NCBI RefSeq assembly: GCF_000270245.1
Contig: NC_015635.1
Coordinates: 992,001 to 1,056,000, forward strand
DNA: 64,000 nt
From: Microlunatus phosphovorus NM-1
Lineage (GTDB): Bacteria; Actinomycetota; Actinomycetes; Propionibacteriales; Propionibacteriaceae
Direction of reading: 5' to 3'
The translations under genes were made by a program, and so were the position numbers. This document shows, one piece after another, positions 51,817 through 59,915 of this stretch. Position 1 is the first letter of the stretch. Each line of letters begins with the position of its first letter. The notes below the pieces were generated by a model. The model was not told the DNA's origin, made no database searches, and saw only the letters and a program-made list of their open reading frames with translations.

Positions 51817-51935
51817 CGACCGGACCTTCTCGGCGTTTGCCGCCGGGCCACAAGCGGCCGCGAGTAGCGTGTGTACTCCGCACGTCTCGCGCCGCCGGCT
51901 GTCAGACGTAGTTGGCAGCAAGGAGACGGACGCCA

Positions 51936-52283
51936 GTGTCAATCAATGCCATCACCCTCATCGTCGAGCAGCCCAGCACGATTGCGCGCCGCCTGCACGA
52001 CGCGTTCGGCTGGACCATCACGCAGGACTTCGGCGCATTCGCTGAGCTGGCCACGGGGAACGGTGCTGTCGTCTGGCTCAACGTTCCGAGCGAATCCACC
52101 ACCGCACTCCAGCAAGGGGTGGTGGTGCACTGCTGGGTTGACGATGTCAGGAGCGCTGCCGACAGGGCCCGCGCTGCCGGCGCCACCATCCTCCGCGAAC
52201 CGGCGGCCATGGACTATGGCATGGAATCGGCCTGGGCGCAGGTCCAAGACGGACCGATCGTTGACCTCACCCGACCTCTGTGA
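51936..52283 (+). CDS. VOC-family (glyoxalase/bleomycin-resistance-like) protein
   Basis: 115 residues from GTG 51936, chosen because AAGGAGA lies nine bases upstream and the first strand (SINAITLIVEQP) starts there. The paired beta-alpha-beta-beta-beta units are seen as TIARRLHDAFGWTITQDFGA, VVWLNVP, VVVHCWVDDVRSAADRARAA and GATILREPAAM with WAQVQDGPIVDLTRP. Metal ligands are not obvious. The function could be drug binding or an isomerase role. Confidence 0.85.
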   Translation: MSINAITLIVEQPSTIARRLHDAFGWTITQDFGAFAELATGNGAVVWLNVPSESTTALQQGVVVHCWVDDVRSAADRARAAGATILREPAAMDYGMESAWAQVQDGPIVDLTRPL

Positions 52284-52652
52284 GTCGCAGGCGCCTCGAC
52301 GTCGGCCAATGAGGCGTCGGCTCCGCCACTCGATCGGCGGCACTAGACCAACGGCTCTACGAGCGAAGAGCACGCCGATTTCCAGCCAGCACGAATGCCC
52401 GGCAGCCTGGTCCACGACCAAGAAGTCGTCGGACCCGGATCGCTACCGTCAAGGCCACAGGTCCCGTGCTCGCCGAGTGGACGCCCAATCCTGCTTTCCA
52501 CGAAACTGCTCGCCCGTGTCAACCGCACCATAGACCTCGTCGTAGCGACGCTCTACGTTCCGGTGCGATCTGCAACGCGGCTGGGGAATCCTGAGTGCGA
52601 GATCGGATGCGATCAGGCCGCATGTGGGTGAGTTTTGGAACACCTCGATGTA
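52284..52652. other. Intergenic region without recognisable gene
   Basis: No frame in these 369 bp shows coding character or a known motif on either strand. It lies between the stop of the VOC gene and the stop of the convergent acetyltransferase gene. Confidence 0.55.
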
Positions 52653-53156
52653 TCAGCGCAGAGGCTTCACGAGTATGAGTGTGGGGCCGGTCCAGTCGAG
52701 GCCTTGGTGTTCCTCGAGCGGCACGAATCCCATCGATGCGTAGAAATCGCGTGTTTGGGCGTAGCCGGTGTCTTGGTACGACGGCCCGACAGTGTGAACG
52801 GAGAAGAGCTGTGCACCGGTGGAGATGAGGTCGGATGCGGCGCGTCGGACGAGTCGTTGCCCAACTCCCGTCCGTCGGTATGCAGCATGAACGGCGAGTA
52901 GATGCAGCTCGCCCGTTTCGGGGTAGTGGCGGCGGATCAGCGCAACGCCGACGCAACGGTCGCCAGACCAAGCGGTCAAACTCTCGTAGGCGAGGTCTGC
53001 GGCATCACGAATGTACTGCTGGATGGCTTCTTCGATGCCGAACCACTGGGGCAGAGACCGCAGCACTCGTTCGACCCCGGCGGGATCACGTCGGGCTGCG
53101 ATGGTCACCGGGCTCGTCGTCGGGGTCACCTCGGCCGCATCCCCGCGGTGCGGCAC
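52653..53156 (-). CDS. GNAT-family N-acetyltransferase
   Basis: 167 residues from GTG 53156; later GTG codons at 53129 and 53108 are also possible and closer to where homology begins (VTIAARRDPAGVERVLRSLP). The acetyl-CoA motif A is LHLLAVHAAYRRTGVGQRLV (about 84-103), preceded by CVGVALIRRHYPETGE. Motif B is TRDFYASMGFVPLEE. It probably acetylates an amine or a small molecule. A decayed second GNAT gene lies immediately upstream. Confidence 0.9.
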   Translation of the reverse strand: MPHRGDAAEVTPTTSPVTIAARRDPAGVERVLRSLPQWFGIEEAIQQYIRDAADLAYESLTAWSGDRCVGVALIRRHYPETGELHLLAVHAAYRRTGVGQRLVRRAASDLISTGAQLFSVHTVGPSYQDTGYAQTRDFYASMGFVPLEEHQGLDWTGPTLILVKPLR

Positions 53157-53368
53157 AGGCGGAGGGCATCAGGAGACGCAGTCTCGCCGGCGGGGCCGAA
53201 CGCCATCGAGGCCCGTCCAGGGTCGAGATAGGTGGATAGCTGTCGAGGTAGAGCTGGGCGGGCTGTTCGCGGTCCGCACTGGTGAGGGCCCGGATGTGGA
53301 CGTCGAACAGGGGGAGCGGGCACGGCCGCGATGTCGGGGGATTGGCCAACGAGAGTGCTGGTGGGCAT
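53130..53368 (-). pseudogene. GNAT acetyltransferase, frameshifted fragment
   Basis: ATG 53368 with GAAGGACAG upstream opens MPTSTLVGQSPDIAAVPAP; the next frame reads VHIRALTSADREQPAQLYLD, and the first frame resumes with STYLDPGRASMAFGPAG. Two shifts within 100 bp and loss of the acetyl-CoA-binding half mark a pseudogene. The N-terminal IRALTSADREQPAQLYL is typical of GNAT beta 1-alpha 1. Confidence 0.55.
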
Positions 53369-53677
53369 GGCTGTCCTTCAAAATGAGTGGTGAGTAACAA
53401 CGCGAGGTGTCACATCACTGACGAGCCATGCCGTGATTGTAGTCACCAGCAGCGCCTAGCAGGCAGCCAGCCGTCGCGTTCGCAAGCCGTTCGCCGTCCG
53501 GATCGTCGCGAGGTGACGGGAGGAGTAGTAGTCGCCCTCTCGATGTCGGGCGTTCCGCTGAATGGCAGACTCGTGGCAGGGATTCGGTGCGAGGTCGCAC
53601 CAGATCCTTCCCAGGACCCGCGGATCAGCCGATCGTGGATGAGGGGCCTTCTCGATGGCGATCACACGGCCGAGTCT

Positions 53678-54640
53678 TCACCACCAGTAGGCGGGTTGGG
53701 TGGTGTAGGGCTGCTCGAGTCGGGTGATCTCGTCGTCGGTGAGGGTGATGTCGAGGGCGGCGACGGCGTCTGCGAGATGGTGGGGCTTGGTGGCGCCGAC
53801 GATGGGAGCGGCCACGACCTGCTTGGACAGCAGCCAGGCGATCCCGATCTGCGCCATCGGCACTCCGCGTTCCGCGGCGATCTGCTGCACGGCGTCGACG
53901 ACCGGCTTGTCGATGTCGAGGTCGAAGGTCTTGGCGACCTGATCGCTGTCGCCGCGCCGGGTGTGCTGGCCCCATGGCCTGGCGAGTCTTCCCTTGCCGA
54001 GGGGTGAATAGGGGATCGCGCCGACGCCCAGGTCGAGGCACATCGGCAGCATCTCGCGCTCTTCCTCGCGCTTCAGCAGGTTGTACTGGTCCCCCATCGA
54101 GACGAACCGCGTCCAGCCACCCAGGACGGCCGCGTGCTGCAATTTGGCGAACTGCCAGGCCCACATCGACGACGCACCGATATAGCGGACCTTGCCGGCC
54201 TTGACCACGTCGTGCAGGGTCTCCATGGTCTCCTCGACCGGGACATCGTCGTCGAAACGGTGGATCTGATAGAGATCGATGTAGTCCGTCCCGAGCCTGG
54301 TCAGCGAGGCGTCCAGCTGCTCCAGAATCGCCTTGCGGGACAGCCCAGAACCGCCGGGCCCATCGTGCATCTTGTTGTGGACCTTGGTGGCCAGCACGAT
54401 GTCCTCGCGTCTGGCGTACGTCTTGATCGCCCGGCCCACGAACTCCTCCGAGCTACCTCCGCCATAGCCGTTGGCGGTGTCCCAGAACGTCACGCCCAGC
54501 TCGACGGCCTGCCGGAAGAACGGCTGCGCAGCCTCCTCGTCGAGGGTCCAGGCGTGGAAGCCAGGGTTTCCGAAGCTCATGCATCCCATGCCGATCCGGC
54601 TGATCTTGAGCCCGGACCGTCCCAACCGTTGATATTCCAT
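53678..54640 (-). CDS. Aldo/keto reductase
   Basis: 320 residues from ATG 54640, where the family start MEYQRLGRSGLKISRIGMGC begins; a longer frame to 54748 would cross the operator. TFWDTANGYGGGSSEEFVGR supplies Asp and Tyr, IVLATKVHNKMHDGPGG the Lys and IDLYQIHRFDDDVPVEETME the His. VGAIPYSPLGKGRLARPWGQ and PIVGATKPHHLADAV complete the barrel. It is close to the AKR members annotated as aryl-alcohol or voltage-channel-beta-like reductases. It is divergent from MmyB-like regulator 4. Confidence 0.93.
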   Translation of the reverse strand: MEYQRLGRSGLKISRIGMGCMSFGNPGFHAWTLDEEAAQPFFRQAVELGVTFWDTANGYGGGSSEEFVGRAIKTYARREDIVLATKVHNKMHDGPGGSGLSRKAILEQLDASLTRLGTDYIDLYQIHRFDDDVPVEETMETLHDVVKAGKVRYIGASSMWAWQFAKLQHAAVLGGWTRFVSMGDQYNLLKREEEREMLPMCLDLGVGAIPYSPLGKGRLARPWGQHTRRGDSDQVAKTFDLDIDKPVVDAVQQIAAERGVPMAQIGIAWLLSKQVVAAPIVGATKPHHLADAVAALDITLTDDEITRLEQPYTTQPAYWW

Positions 54641-54733
54641 CTGACCTGTCCTTCTTTCCTTCATCGCTGCCGTGCGCCATACCTCAGAGATCAGTTCACC
54701 TGGAAGTGGCGACGCGCTGGGAGACTCTGCCAT

Positions 54734-54782
54734 AGGTGGTAATGGCAATGTCTCCCGGCGCTGGCTGAAGCTGCCGTACCGT
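54734..54782 (+). promoter_or_regulatory. Regulon promoter of MmyB-like regulator 4 (leaderless)
   Basis: AGGTGGTAATG (54734-54744), centre G, CAATGTCTCCC (54746-54756), then 20 bp and TACCGT (54777-54782). The GTG at 54791 is 8 bp further, without ribosome site. It lies in the 150-bp region shared with the divergent aldo/keto reductase. Confidence 0.6.
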
Positions 54783-54790
54783 CGATGGTT

Positions 54791-55672
54791 GTGGACAACC
54801 GCGCCGAGGTACGTGACTTCTTGACCTCACGTCGGGCCCGGCTCACCCCGGACCAGGCTGGCGTGACTAGTTTCGGGGCTCGCCGCGTGCCAGGGCTGCG
54901 CCGGGCCGAGGTTGCGCAGCTGGCCGGGGTCAGCATCGAGTACTACATCCGACTCGAGCGCGGCAATCTCACGGGCGTGTCGGAGACCGTGCTCGAGGCG
55001 CTGGCTGCCGGCTTACGACTGGATGAGTCCGAGCGCACCTATCTGTTCGATCTCGCAAGGGCGGCTTCCCCGACAGGCTCCCGTCGCCGATCGCCGAAGC
55101 CGCAGGCCCGCGAGCTGCGGCCCAGTCTGCAGCGGCTACTGGACTCGATGGTCGCCATCCCCGCCTTCATCCGCAACGGCCGACTCGACGTCCTCGGCAT
55201 CAACGCCATGGGCCGCGCCCTCTACAGCCTCGCGTACGAATCACCGACCCGGCCGGTGAACCTGGCTCGGTTCGTGTTCCTCGACCCGCGTGCTCACCTG
55301 CTGCACCCGAACTGGGTGGCGTCGGCGAGCACCACGGTGTCGATTCTGCGGGCCGAGGCGGGGCGCGATCCGTACGACAAAGCCCTGTCCGATCTGGTGG
55401 GGGAGTTGGCCACCCGCAGCGAGGAGTTCCGCACTCGCTGGACCGCGCACAACGTCGAGCTGCACCGGATCGGCAGCAAGCACTTCCGCCGCCCGGAGGT
55501 CGGCGATCTGAACCTCAGCTTCGATGCCCTGGACGTGCCCGGCGAGCCGGGTTGGACTCTGACTGCCTACAGCGCGGATCCGGGCACCCCGGACGCCGAC
55601 AACCTGGCCCTGCTCGCCAGCTGGGCGGCCACCCACCTGGTCGGCACGGCCGGCCAACGCATGACCCAGTAG
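54791..55672 (+). CDS. MmyB-like HTH regulator 4
   Basis: 293 residues from GTG 54791, matching the VDNRAEV start of regulator 3; ATG 54785 is two codons earlier. HTH at about 8-75: FLTSRRARLTPDQAG, RRVPGLRRAEVAQLAGVSIE and YYIRLERGNLTGVSETVLE. MmyB-type domain: FIRNGRLDVLGINAMGRALY, TTVSILRAEAGRDPYDKALS and a final SADPGTPDADNLALLASWAA. It is nearest to regulator 3. It faces the AKR at 53.7-54.6 kb, reproducing the oxidoreductase-regulator pairing seen at 27-29 kb and 49 kb. Confidence 0.92.
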   Translation: MDNRAEVRDFLTSRRARLTPDQAGVTSFGARRVPGLRRAEVAQLAGVSIEYYIRLERGNLTGVSETVLEALAAGLRLDESERTYLFDLARAASPTGSRRRSPKPQARELRPSLQRLLDSMVAIPAFIRNGRLDVLGINAMGRALYSLAYESPTRPVNLARFVFLDPRAHLLHPNWVASASTTVSILRAEAGRDPYDKALSDLVGELATRSEEFRTRWTAHNVELHRIGSKHFRRPEVGDLNLSFDALDVPGEPGWTLTAYSADPGTPDADNLALLASWAATHLVGTAGQRMTQ

Positions 55673-55689
55673 TCAGGCCAGCTCCTGCT

Positions 55690-56670
55690 CTATCGGTCGA
55701 GTGCGACCAGGACCCGCCGACGGTTGTCGGTGTCGACCTGATCGTGTGCCCTCGCGACGTCCGCGAGGGCGAATGGCGACGCCGTGGGGATGACGAGGTG
55801 TCCCTCGCGGGCGGCGGTGGTGAGATCGATCGCGGCGCTGCGTTTCGCCTCGACGGGGAAATCGTCGCTACCGAGCAGACGGATGGTGATGTTGTCGAAC
55901 AGCATGGGCCAGAAGTCGAAACACGGCCGCGGATCGCGGGTCGCGTAGGCGGCGATCACCGCGCCGTTGGCGGCTACCGCGGCATCGAGGGCGATGTTGT
56001 CGGAGAACGCGACTTCGATGACGCGATCCACCCCGGCTGGCGTGTGCCGGCGGATAGCACCAATGGGGTCCGGGTCATCGAGTGCGACGACTCGTTCGGC
56101 CGCTGGTCCGGTCAGATGGGCAAGGTCACTGTGGCGGCGGACGGTGCTGATCACCATGGCGCCTCCCCAGTCAGCGAGTTGGGCGGCGAGCGATCCGACC
56201 GCGCCGAGGGCGCCGTGCACGAGCACGGTCTGGCCGCCGACAGGTCCGTCGGCGAACACGGCGCGGTGCGCGGTGATCCCAGGGATGCCGAGACATGCGC
56301 CGACGATGTCATCGACCTCGTCAGGCAGTCCGACGGCGGTGGTGTCGGGTACCACGGTATACTCGGCGGCAGTGCCGAAGGGACGGTAGGACTGGGCGTT
56401 GTAGACCCAGACCCGTTGCCCGATGCGTGTCGGGCTGACGCCGGCGCCGACCTGGTCGATGACCCCCGCGCCGTCGCTGTGAGGGATCACTCGCGGATAG
56501 GGCATCGCCGAACCGAAGTAGCCGGCCCGCTTCTTGGTGTCGCCGGGACTGACCCCGGAGTAGTGCAGTCGTACGCGCACCTCACCCGGTCCTGGCTCGG
56601 GGTCGGGAAGCACACCGAGGTGCAACACCTCGTCGGCTGGTCCCTGGTGGTCGTAGTAGACGGCTCGCAT
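55690..56670 (-). CDS. NADPH:quinone-reductase-like MDR oxidoreductase
   Basis: 326 residues from ATG 56670, with GAGGAGG upstream; a longer frame to 56772 has no site and crosses the palindrome. GroES-like half: MRAVYYDHQGPADEVLHLGV and VIPHSDGAGVIDQVGAGVSP. Rossmann motif: VLVHGALGAVGSLAAQLADW (AxxGxVGxxAxQ, the QOR pattern). No zinc ligands. It reduces quinones or enones with NADPH. Its 3' end is convergent with regulator 4. Confidence 0.92.
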   Translation of the reverse strand: MRAVYYDHQGPADEVLHLGVLPDPEPGPGEVRVRLHYSGVSPGDTKKRAGYFGSAMPYPRVIPHSDGAGVIDQVGAGVSPTRIGQRVWVYNAQSYRPFGTAAEYTVVPDTTAVGLPDEVDDIVGACLGIPGITAHRAVFADGPVGGQTVLVHGALGAVGSLAAQLADWGGAMVISTVRRHSDLAHLTGPAAERVVALDDPDPIGAIRRHTPAGVDRVIEVAFSDNIALDAAVAANGAVIAAYATRDPRPCFDFWPMLFDNITIRLLGSDDFPVEAKRSAAIDLTTAAREGHLVIPTASPFALADVARAHDQVDTDNRRRVLVALDR

Positions 56671-56714
56671 GGCCCCTCCTCGGTTGAGTGATCGAACCAC
56701 GTCATCCCGATAGT

Positions 56715-56728
56715 TATTCCTGAGAATA
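56715..56728. promoter_or_regulatory. AT-rich palindrome in the QOR promoter region
   Basis: TATTC-CTGA-GAATA, a perfect 5-bp inverted repeat in an AT-rich island within GC-rich DNA, 45 bp upstream of the QOR ATG and upstream of the aminotransferase on the other strand. It is probably an operator or a promoter element. Confidence 0.5.
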
Positions 56729-56874
56729 TACTTCCTTTGACTGAGCCGAAGAAGCCCGGCTGGCCGCGACATGCCGAGGAGGTCGGCTGTTGCGCCGTCG
56801 ATCTTGGATCACGAGAATCTGGCGGGGAAGCCGGGCATCAAGGCTGACCGTGAATCCGTACAGGAAGGACGTTC

Positions 56875-58032
56875 ATGCTGCTCAACCCGTGGGTTCCGGC
56901 CCAGATCGACTCACCGGTGGGTGCGGCGTACGACTTGCTTTCCCAGCGGGCCGGTCGGCTGCCGCTGCTGGATCTGTCCCAGGCATCGCCGCCCTATCCG
57001 CCGGCGCCGGCGGTGGTGGACCACCTGCAGCGTTGCCTGGCCGACGGGGCAAGCGCGGGTTACACCGACGTGCCGGGTCTGCCCAAGCTGCGGGAGGCGT
57101 TCGCCGCGGATCTGAGCCAGGACTACGACGCCGCGTTGGAGCCCGGGAACGTCCAGGTGACCTCGGGCTGTAATCAGGCATTCTGCCTGGTCGCCGGGGT
57201 GCTGGCGCAGCCCGGCGACGAGATCGTGCTGCCGTTGCCGTACTACTTCAATCACGACATGTGGCTGCGGCTGAACGGGATCACCCCGGTCTACCTCGAG
57301 CCCGACGCCGATCTGGTGGCGCGCGCCACAGCGCTGGAGGCGCTGATCACTCCACGTACGCGGGCAGTGCTGCTGGTCACGCCGGGCAACCCGACCGGTG
57401 TGACCATCCCGCCGGAGGAGATCGCGGCGTTCGCCGAGGTTGCCCGCCGGCACGACATCGCGCTCGTGCTGGACGAGACCTATCGGTCGTTCCGCGCCAC
57501 CGAGGGACCGGCCCATGCCCTGTACGCGGAGGCCGACTGGAGCGATCACGTGATCGGGCTGTTCTCCTTCTCCAAGGAGTTCGCGATCCCCGGCTACCGG
57601 GTCGGCGCGGTCGTCGCTGGGCCGAAGGTCGGTCGGGAGGTGGCCAAGCTGATGGACTGCGTCGCCGTCTGCGCGCCGAAGATCGGGCAGGAGGCGGCCT
57701 GGGCCGGCCTCACCCGAGCCACCGACTGGCGGATCGAGCGGGCGGCCGAGATGGCGTCCCGGCGAGCGGCGTTTCGGGCCGCGCTGGCCGATCAGCCGGG
57801 CGGATTCGAGATCTTGGCCTGTGGTGGCTACTTCGGCTGGCTCCGGCATCCGTTCCATGACGAGCCGACACCGGAGGTGGCCCGGAGATTGCTGGTCGAC
57901 CATGACCTGTTGCTGCTACCGGGTACGGCGTTCGAGCCGACCGACAGCCGCTCGCTTCGAGTGAGCATTGCCGGCGTGGATGAGGGAACCGCCGGCGACC
58001 TCGCCGATCGGTTGCGGTCAGCAGCTGCCTGA
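56875..58032 (+). CDS. Class I/II (fold type I) PLP-dependent aminotransferase
   Basis: 385 residues from ATG 56875, with CAGGAAGGA upstream. DLSQASPPYPPAPAVVDHLQ and GYTDVPGLPKLREAF are the N-terminal substrate region. VTSGCNQAFCLVAGVLAQPG binds PLP phosphate, LVTPGNPTGVTIPPEEIAAF holds the conserved Asn, LVLDETYRSF the Asp and Tyr, FSFSKEFAIPGYRVGAVVAG the Schiff-base Lys and cofactor Arg, and SLRVSIAG the substrate-binding Arg. Probably an aromatic or aspartate-type aminotransferase. It appears monocistronic. Confidence 0.93.
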   Translation: MLLNPWVPAQIDSPVGAAYDLLSQRAGRLPLLDLSQASPPYPPAPAVVDHLQRCLADGASAGYTDVPGLPKLREAFAADLSQDYDAALEPGNVQVTSGCNQAFCLVAGVLAQPGDEIVLPLPYYFNHDMWLRLNGITPVYLEPDADLVARATALEALITPRTRAVLLVTPGNPTGVTIPPEEIAAFAEVARRHDIALVLDETYRSFRATEGPAHALYAEADWSDHVIGLFSFSKEFAIPGYRVGAVVAGPKVGREVAKLMDCVAVCAPKIGQEAAWAGLTRATDWRIERAAEMASRRAAFRAALADQPGGFEILACGGYFGWLRHPFHDEPTPEVARRLLVDHDLLLLPGTAFEPTDSRSLRVSIAGVDEGTAGDLADRLRSAAA

Positions 58033-58267
58033 GATGTGCGCCGGGTGGCCACGAGGCTGCTGACAGAAACTCGTCCCGACCAGCCCGCCGAGACCCACCT
58101 CACACCAGTTGGGCCCTGAGTCGGGGCTGATATATCACTTCGTGATCGGGTGAGGCGACGGTTCACAGCGCTCGTCCGCGCCGCGTCTGGGTTGAAGTGG
58201 GTAGTGAGCGGGTTCGCAGCTCTTCTGCGGGATCGGACTGTCAGTGGCGGGTCGTAGCGTGCTGGTC

Positions 58268-59299
58268 ATGTCGGAAACGTCAGCGCCGGAGCCGCAGGCT
58301 CGTTCGGATTCTGGGGTCCCCGGGTCGTCGGGTACTGCTGGTATCGCTCAGGCGCATGATCGCTACTTTCGGGCTGGGCTGCAGGGCCGGGCTGAGCAGG
58401 TGGCGTTGATCGGCTCCCTGTTCCCGACACTGGTGCCGTTGCTGGATGCCGACAGTGTGACCGTGTTGGACGGCACCTACGTCGATGAGGAGTTGACCCT
58501 GCGTCAGACCGATCTGGCGTTACAGGTGTCGTTGGCGGGCCGGGAGGTGATCGTCTACGTGCTGGTCGAGCATCAAAGCAGTGTGGATCCGTTGATGGCG
58601 TTACGGATGCTGCGGTATCAGGTCCGGATCTGGGACCGGTATCTACAAGCGAACCCGACCGTGACGAGGGTGCCGGCGATCTTGCCGGCGGTGGTCTACC
58701 AAGGACGCAGGGCGTGGACCGCGGCCGCGGATCTGCGGGACCTGCTGGATCTGGACCCGGCGACGGCAGCGGAGTTGGCTGAGTTTCTGCCGCAGGTGCC
58801 GTACCGGCTGGATGACTGGGGCCAGGTTGATGTCGAAGCGTTGCGGGCGCGGCCGGTGACGGCGGCGTTGCGGTTGATCCAGGTGTTGTTGTCCCAGGTT
58901 TCGGACCAGCCTGATCTTCTCGGGTTCTTGGAGACTCTGCACGATGACCTGCTTGAGGTTGCCGCGGCGCCGGGTGGATCGCAGCAGTTGTTCGCCGCGT
59001 TCACGTACATTGTGAATGTCAGTGATGTTTCGACCGAAGAGCTCCAACCGTTTGTCAGTCGTTTGGGACCTGTTGTGCAGGAGGCACTCATGACCACCGC
59101 CGAGAAACTCCGCGCCGAAGGCCGTGTCGAGGGCCGAGTCGAGGGGCAGGCCGAGCTTCTGCTGGAGCAGCTGACCGTGAAGTTCGGGCCGCAGCCTGTC
59201 GGGATTCAGGCCCGAGTGTTCACTGCGACCAGTGACCAACTGCACACGTGGGCCCGGCGAATTCTCAACGCCATGAGCGTCGACGAGGTCCTCGACTGA
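58268..59299 (+). CDS. Rpn-family recombination-promoting nuclease / PD-(D/E)XK protein, second copy
   Basis: 343 residues from ATG 58268. TAGCGT (58255-58260) ends 7 bp before this ATG, so it is the likely leaderless start and the in-frame GTG at 58244 is rejected. HDRYFRAGLQGRAEQVALIG (about 31-50), TLRQTDLALQVSLAGREVIV with YVLVEHQSS (about 80-110, PD-(D/E)XK core) and PAILPAVVYQGRRAWTAAAD match the copy at 15.6 kb. The tail MTTAEKLRAEGRVEGRVEGQ with LLLEQLTVKFG and WARRILNAMSVDEVLD is shared too. The tandem RVEGRVEG points to a small in-frame repeat. Its end lies against a truncated tetR gene. Confidence 0.9.
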   Translation: MSETSAPEPQARSDSGVPGSSGTAGIAQAHDRYFRAGLQGRAEQVALIGSLFPTLVPLLDADSVTVLDGTYVDEELTLRQTDLALQVSLAGREVIVYVLVEHQSSVDPLMALRMLRYQVRIWDRYLQANPTVTRVPAILPAVVYQGRRAWTAAADLRDLLDLDPATAAELAEFLPQVPYRLDDWGQVDVEALRARPVTAALRLIQVLLSQVSDQPDLLGFLETLHDDLLEVAAAPGGSQQLFAAFTYIVNVSDVSTEELQPFVSRLGPVVQEALMTTAEKLRAEGRVEGRVEGQAELLLEQLTVKFGPQPVGIQARVFTATSDQLHTWARRILNAMSVDEVLD

Positions 59300-59511
59300 A
59301 CTGACGCGGAGGAACTCCCGGCCGACGAGCCCGACGAGATCTTCCTTGCTGTCCCAATACAGATAGACGGTGCCCTTGCCGACGTGGCGCGACTCGCGGT
59401 GTCGCCGACCGTGAACCCTCGGCTGCCGCGACGCAGCAGCAGTTCGCGGGCGGCACCGAGAATTCGGGCGGCCTTCGGCGAGGCGTGCTCAGGCAGTTGC
59501 GTCGGCGGCAA
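59300..59511 (-). pseudogene. TetR-family regulator, truncated and frameshifted
   Basis: One frame gives KAARILGAARELLLRRGSRG with FTVGDTA; the next gives RHVGKGTVYLYWDSKEDLVG with LVGREFLRV. Together they are a complete TetR HTH domain with a one-base shift near 59395. The ligand domain is missing, because the frame runs directly into the 3' end of the Rpn gene. Confidence 0.75.
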
Positions 59512-59830
59512 CGGAGATCCCCTCCGGATGCTGCTGGGTCTGGCTCGGCTGGTCGCCCGTCGAGTCGGTCGAGTTGGTCGAATCGGCCGTCGCCTGGCTG
59601 CTGACAGCGGCGACGATGTCGGTCTCCTTGCGGGCGATGTCCGGCTCGGGCATCACCTTGGCGATCAGCCGGCCGACGATCGGCCACTGCAGGGTCCGCA
59701 TCATGATCCGGCGTACGGCGATCTGGCCCCGGGTCGGCGGCACGAAAGAACGCCCGTTGAGTGTGCCGCTGGTCTGCCAGCCGGCGACATACGGGCGCAG
59801 CCCTGGCTCCCACTCCGTCAGCGCGGCGCC
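59489..59830 (-). pseudogene. FAD-dependent monooxygenase, C-terminal fragment
   Basis: ALTEWEPGLRPYVAGWQTSG and NGRSFVPPTRGQIAVRRIMM followed by RTLQWPIVGRLIAK resemble the C-terminal helices of PHBH-type FAD monooxygenases (AxxxYERxxRPxV pattern). A Ser/Thr/Asp-rich tail follows. The FAD-binding N-terminus is gone; a strong hairpin lies right at the upstream edge. The pair monooxygenase-tetR is a common drug-modifying unit, here dead. Confidence 0.6.
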
Positions 59831-59836
59831 GCGCAG

Positions 59837-59873
59837 GTCACTTCGCTCGTGAAGTGCCCACGAGCGAAGTGAC
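59837..59873. repeat. Perfect 15-bp inverted repeat (REP-like hairpin)
   Basis: GTCACTTCGCTCGTG (59837-59851) and CACGAGCGAAGTGAC (59859-59873) are exact reverse complements with a 7-bp loop. It lies between the monooxygenase fragment and the secreted phosphatase gene (both reverse strand). There is no T run, so it is more like a repetitive extragenic palindrome than an intrinsic terminator. Confidence 0.75.
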
Positions 59874-59915
59874 CCGACGTGACGTGGACCGTCCGGCCCC
59901 CGTCCCGGAACGGGA

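Noticed and set aside
58244-58267. GTG 58244 as the start of the second Rpn gene
   Set aside because: The -10 box TAGCGT lies inside that stretch and is placed for a leaderless start at ATG 58268.
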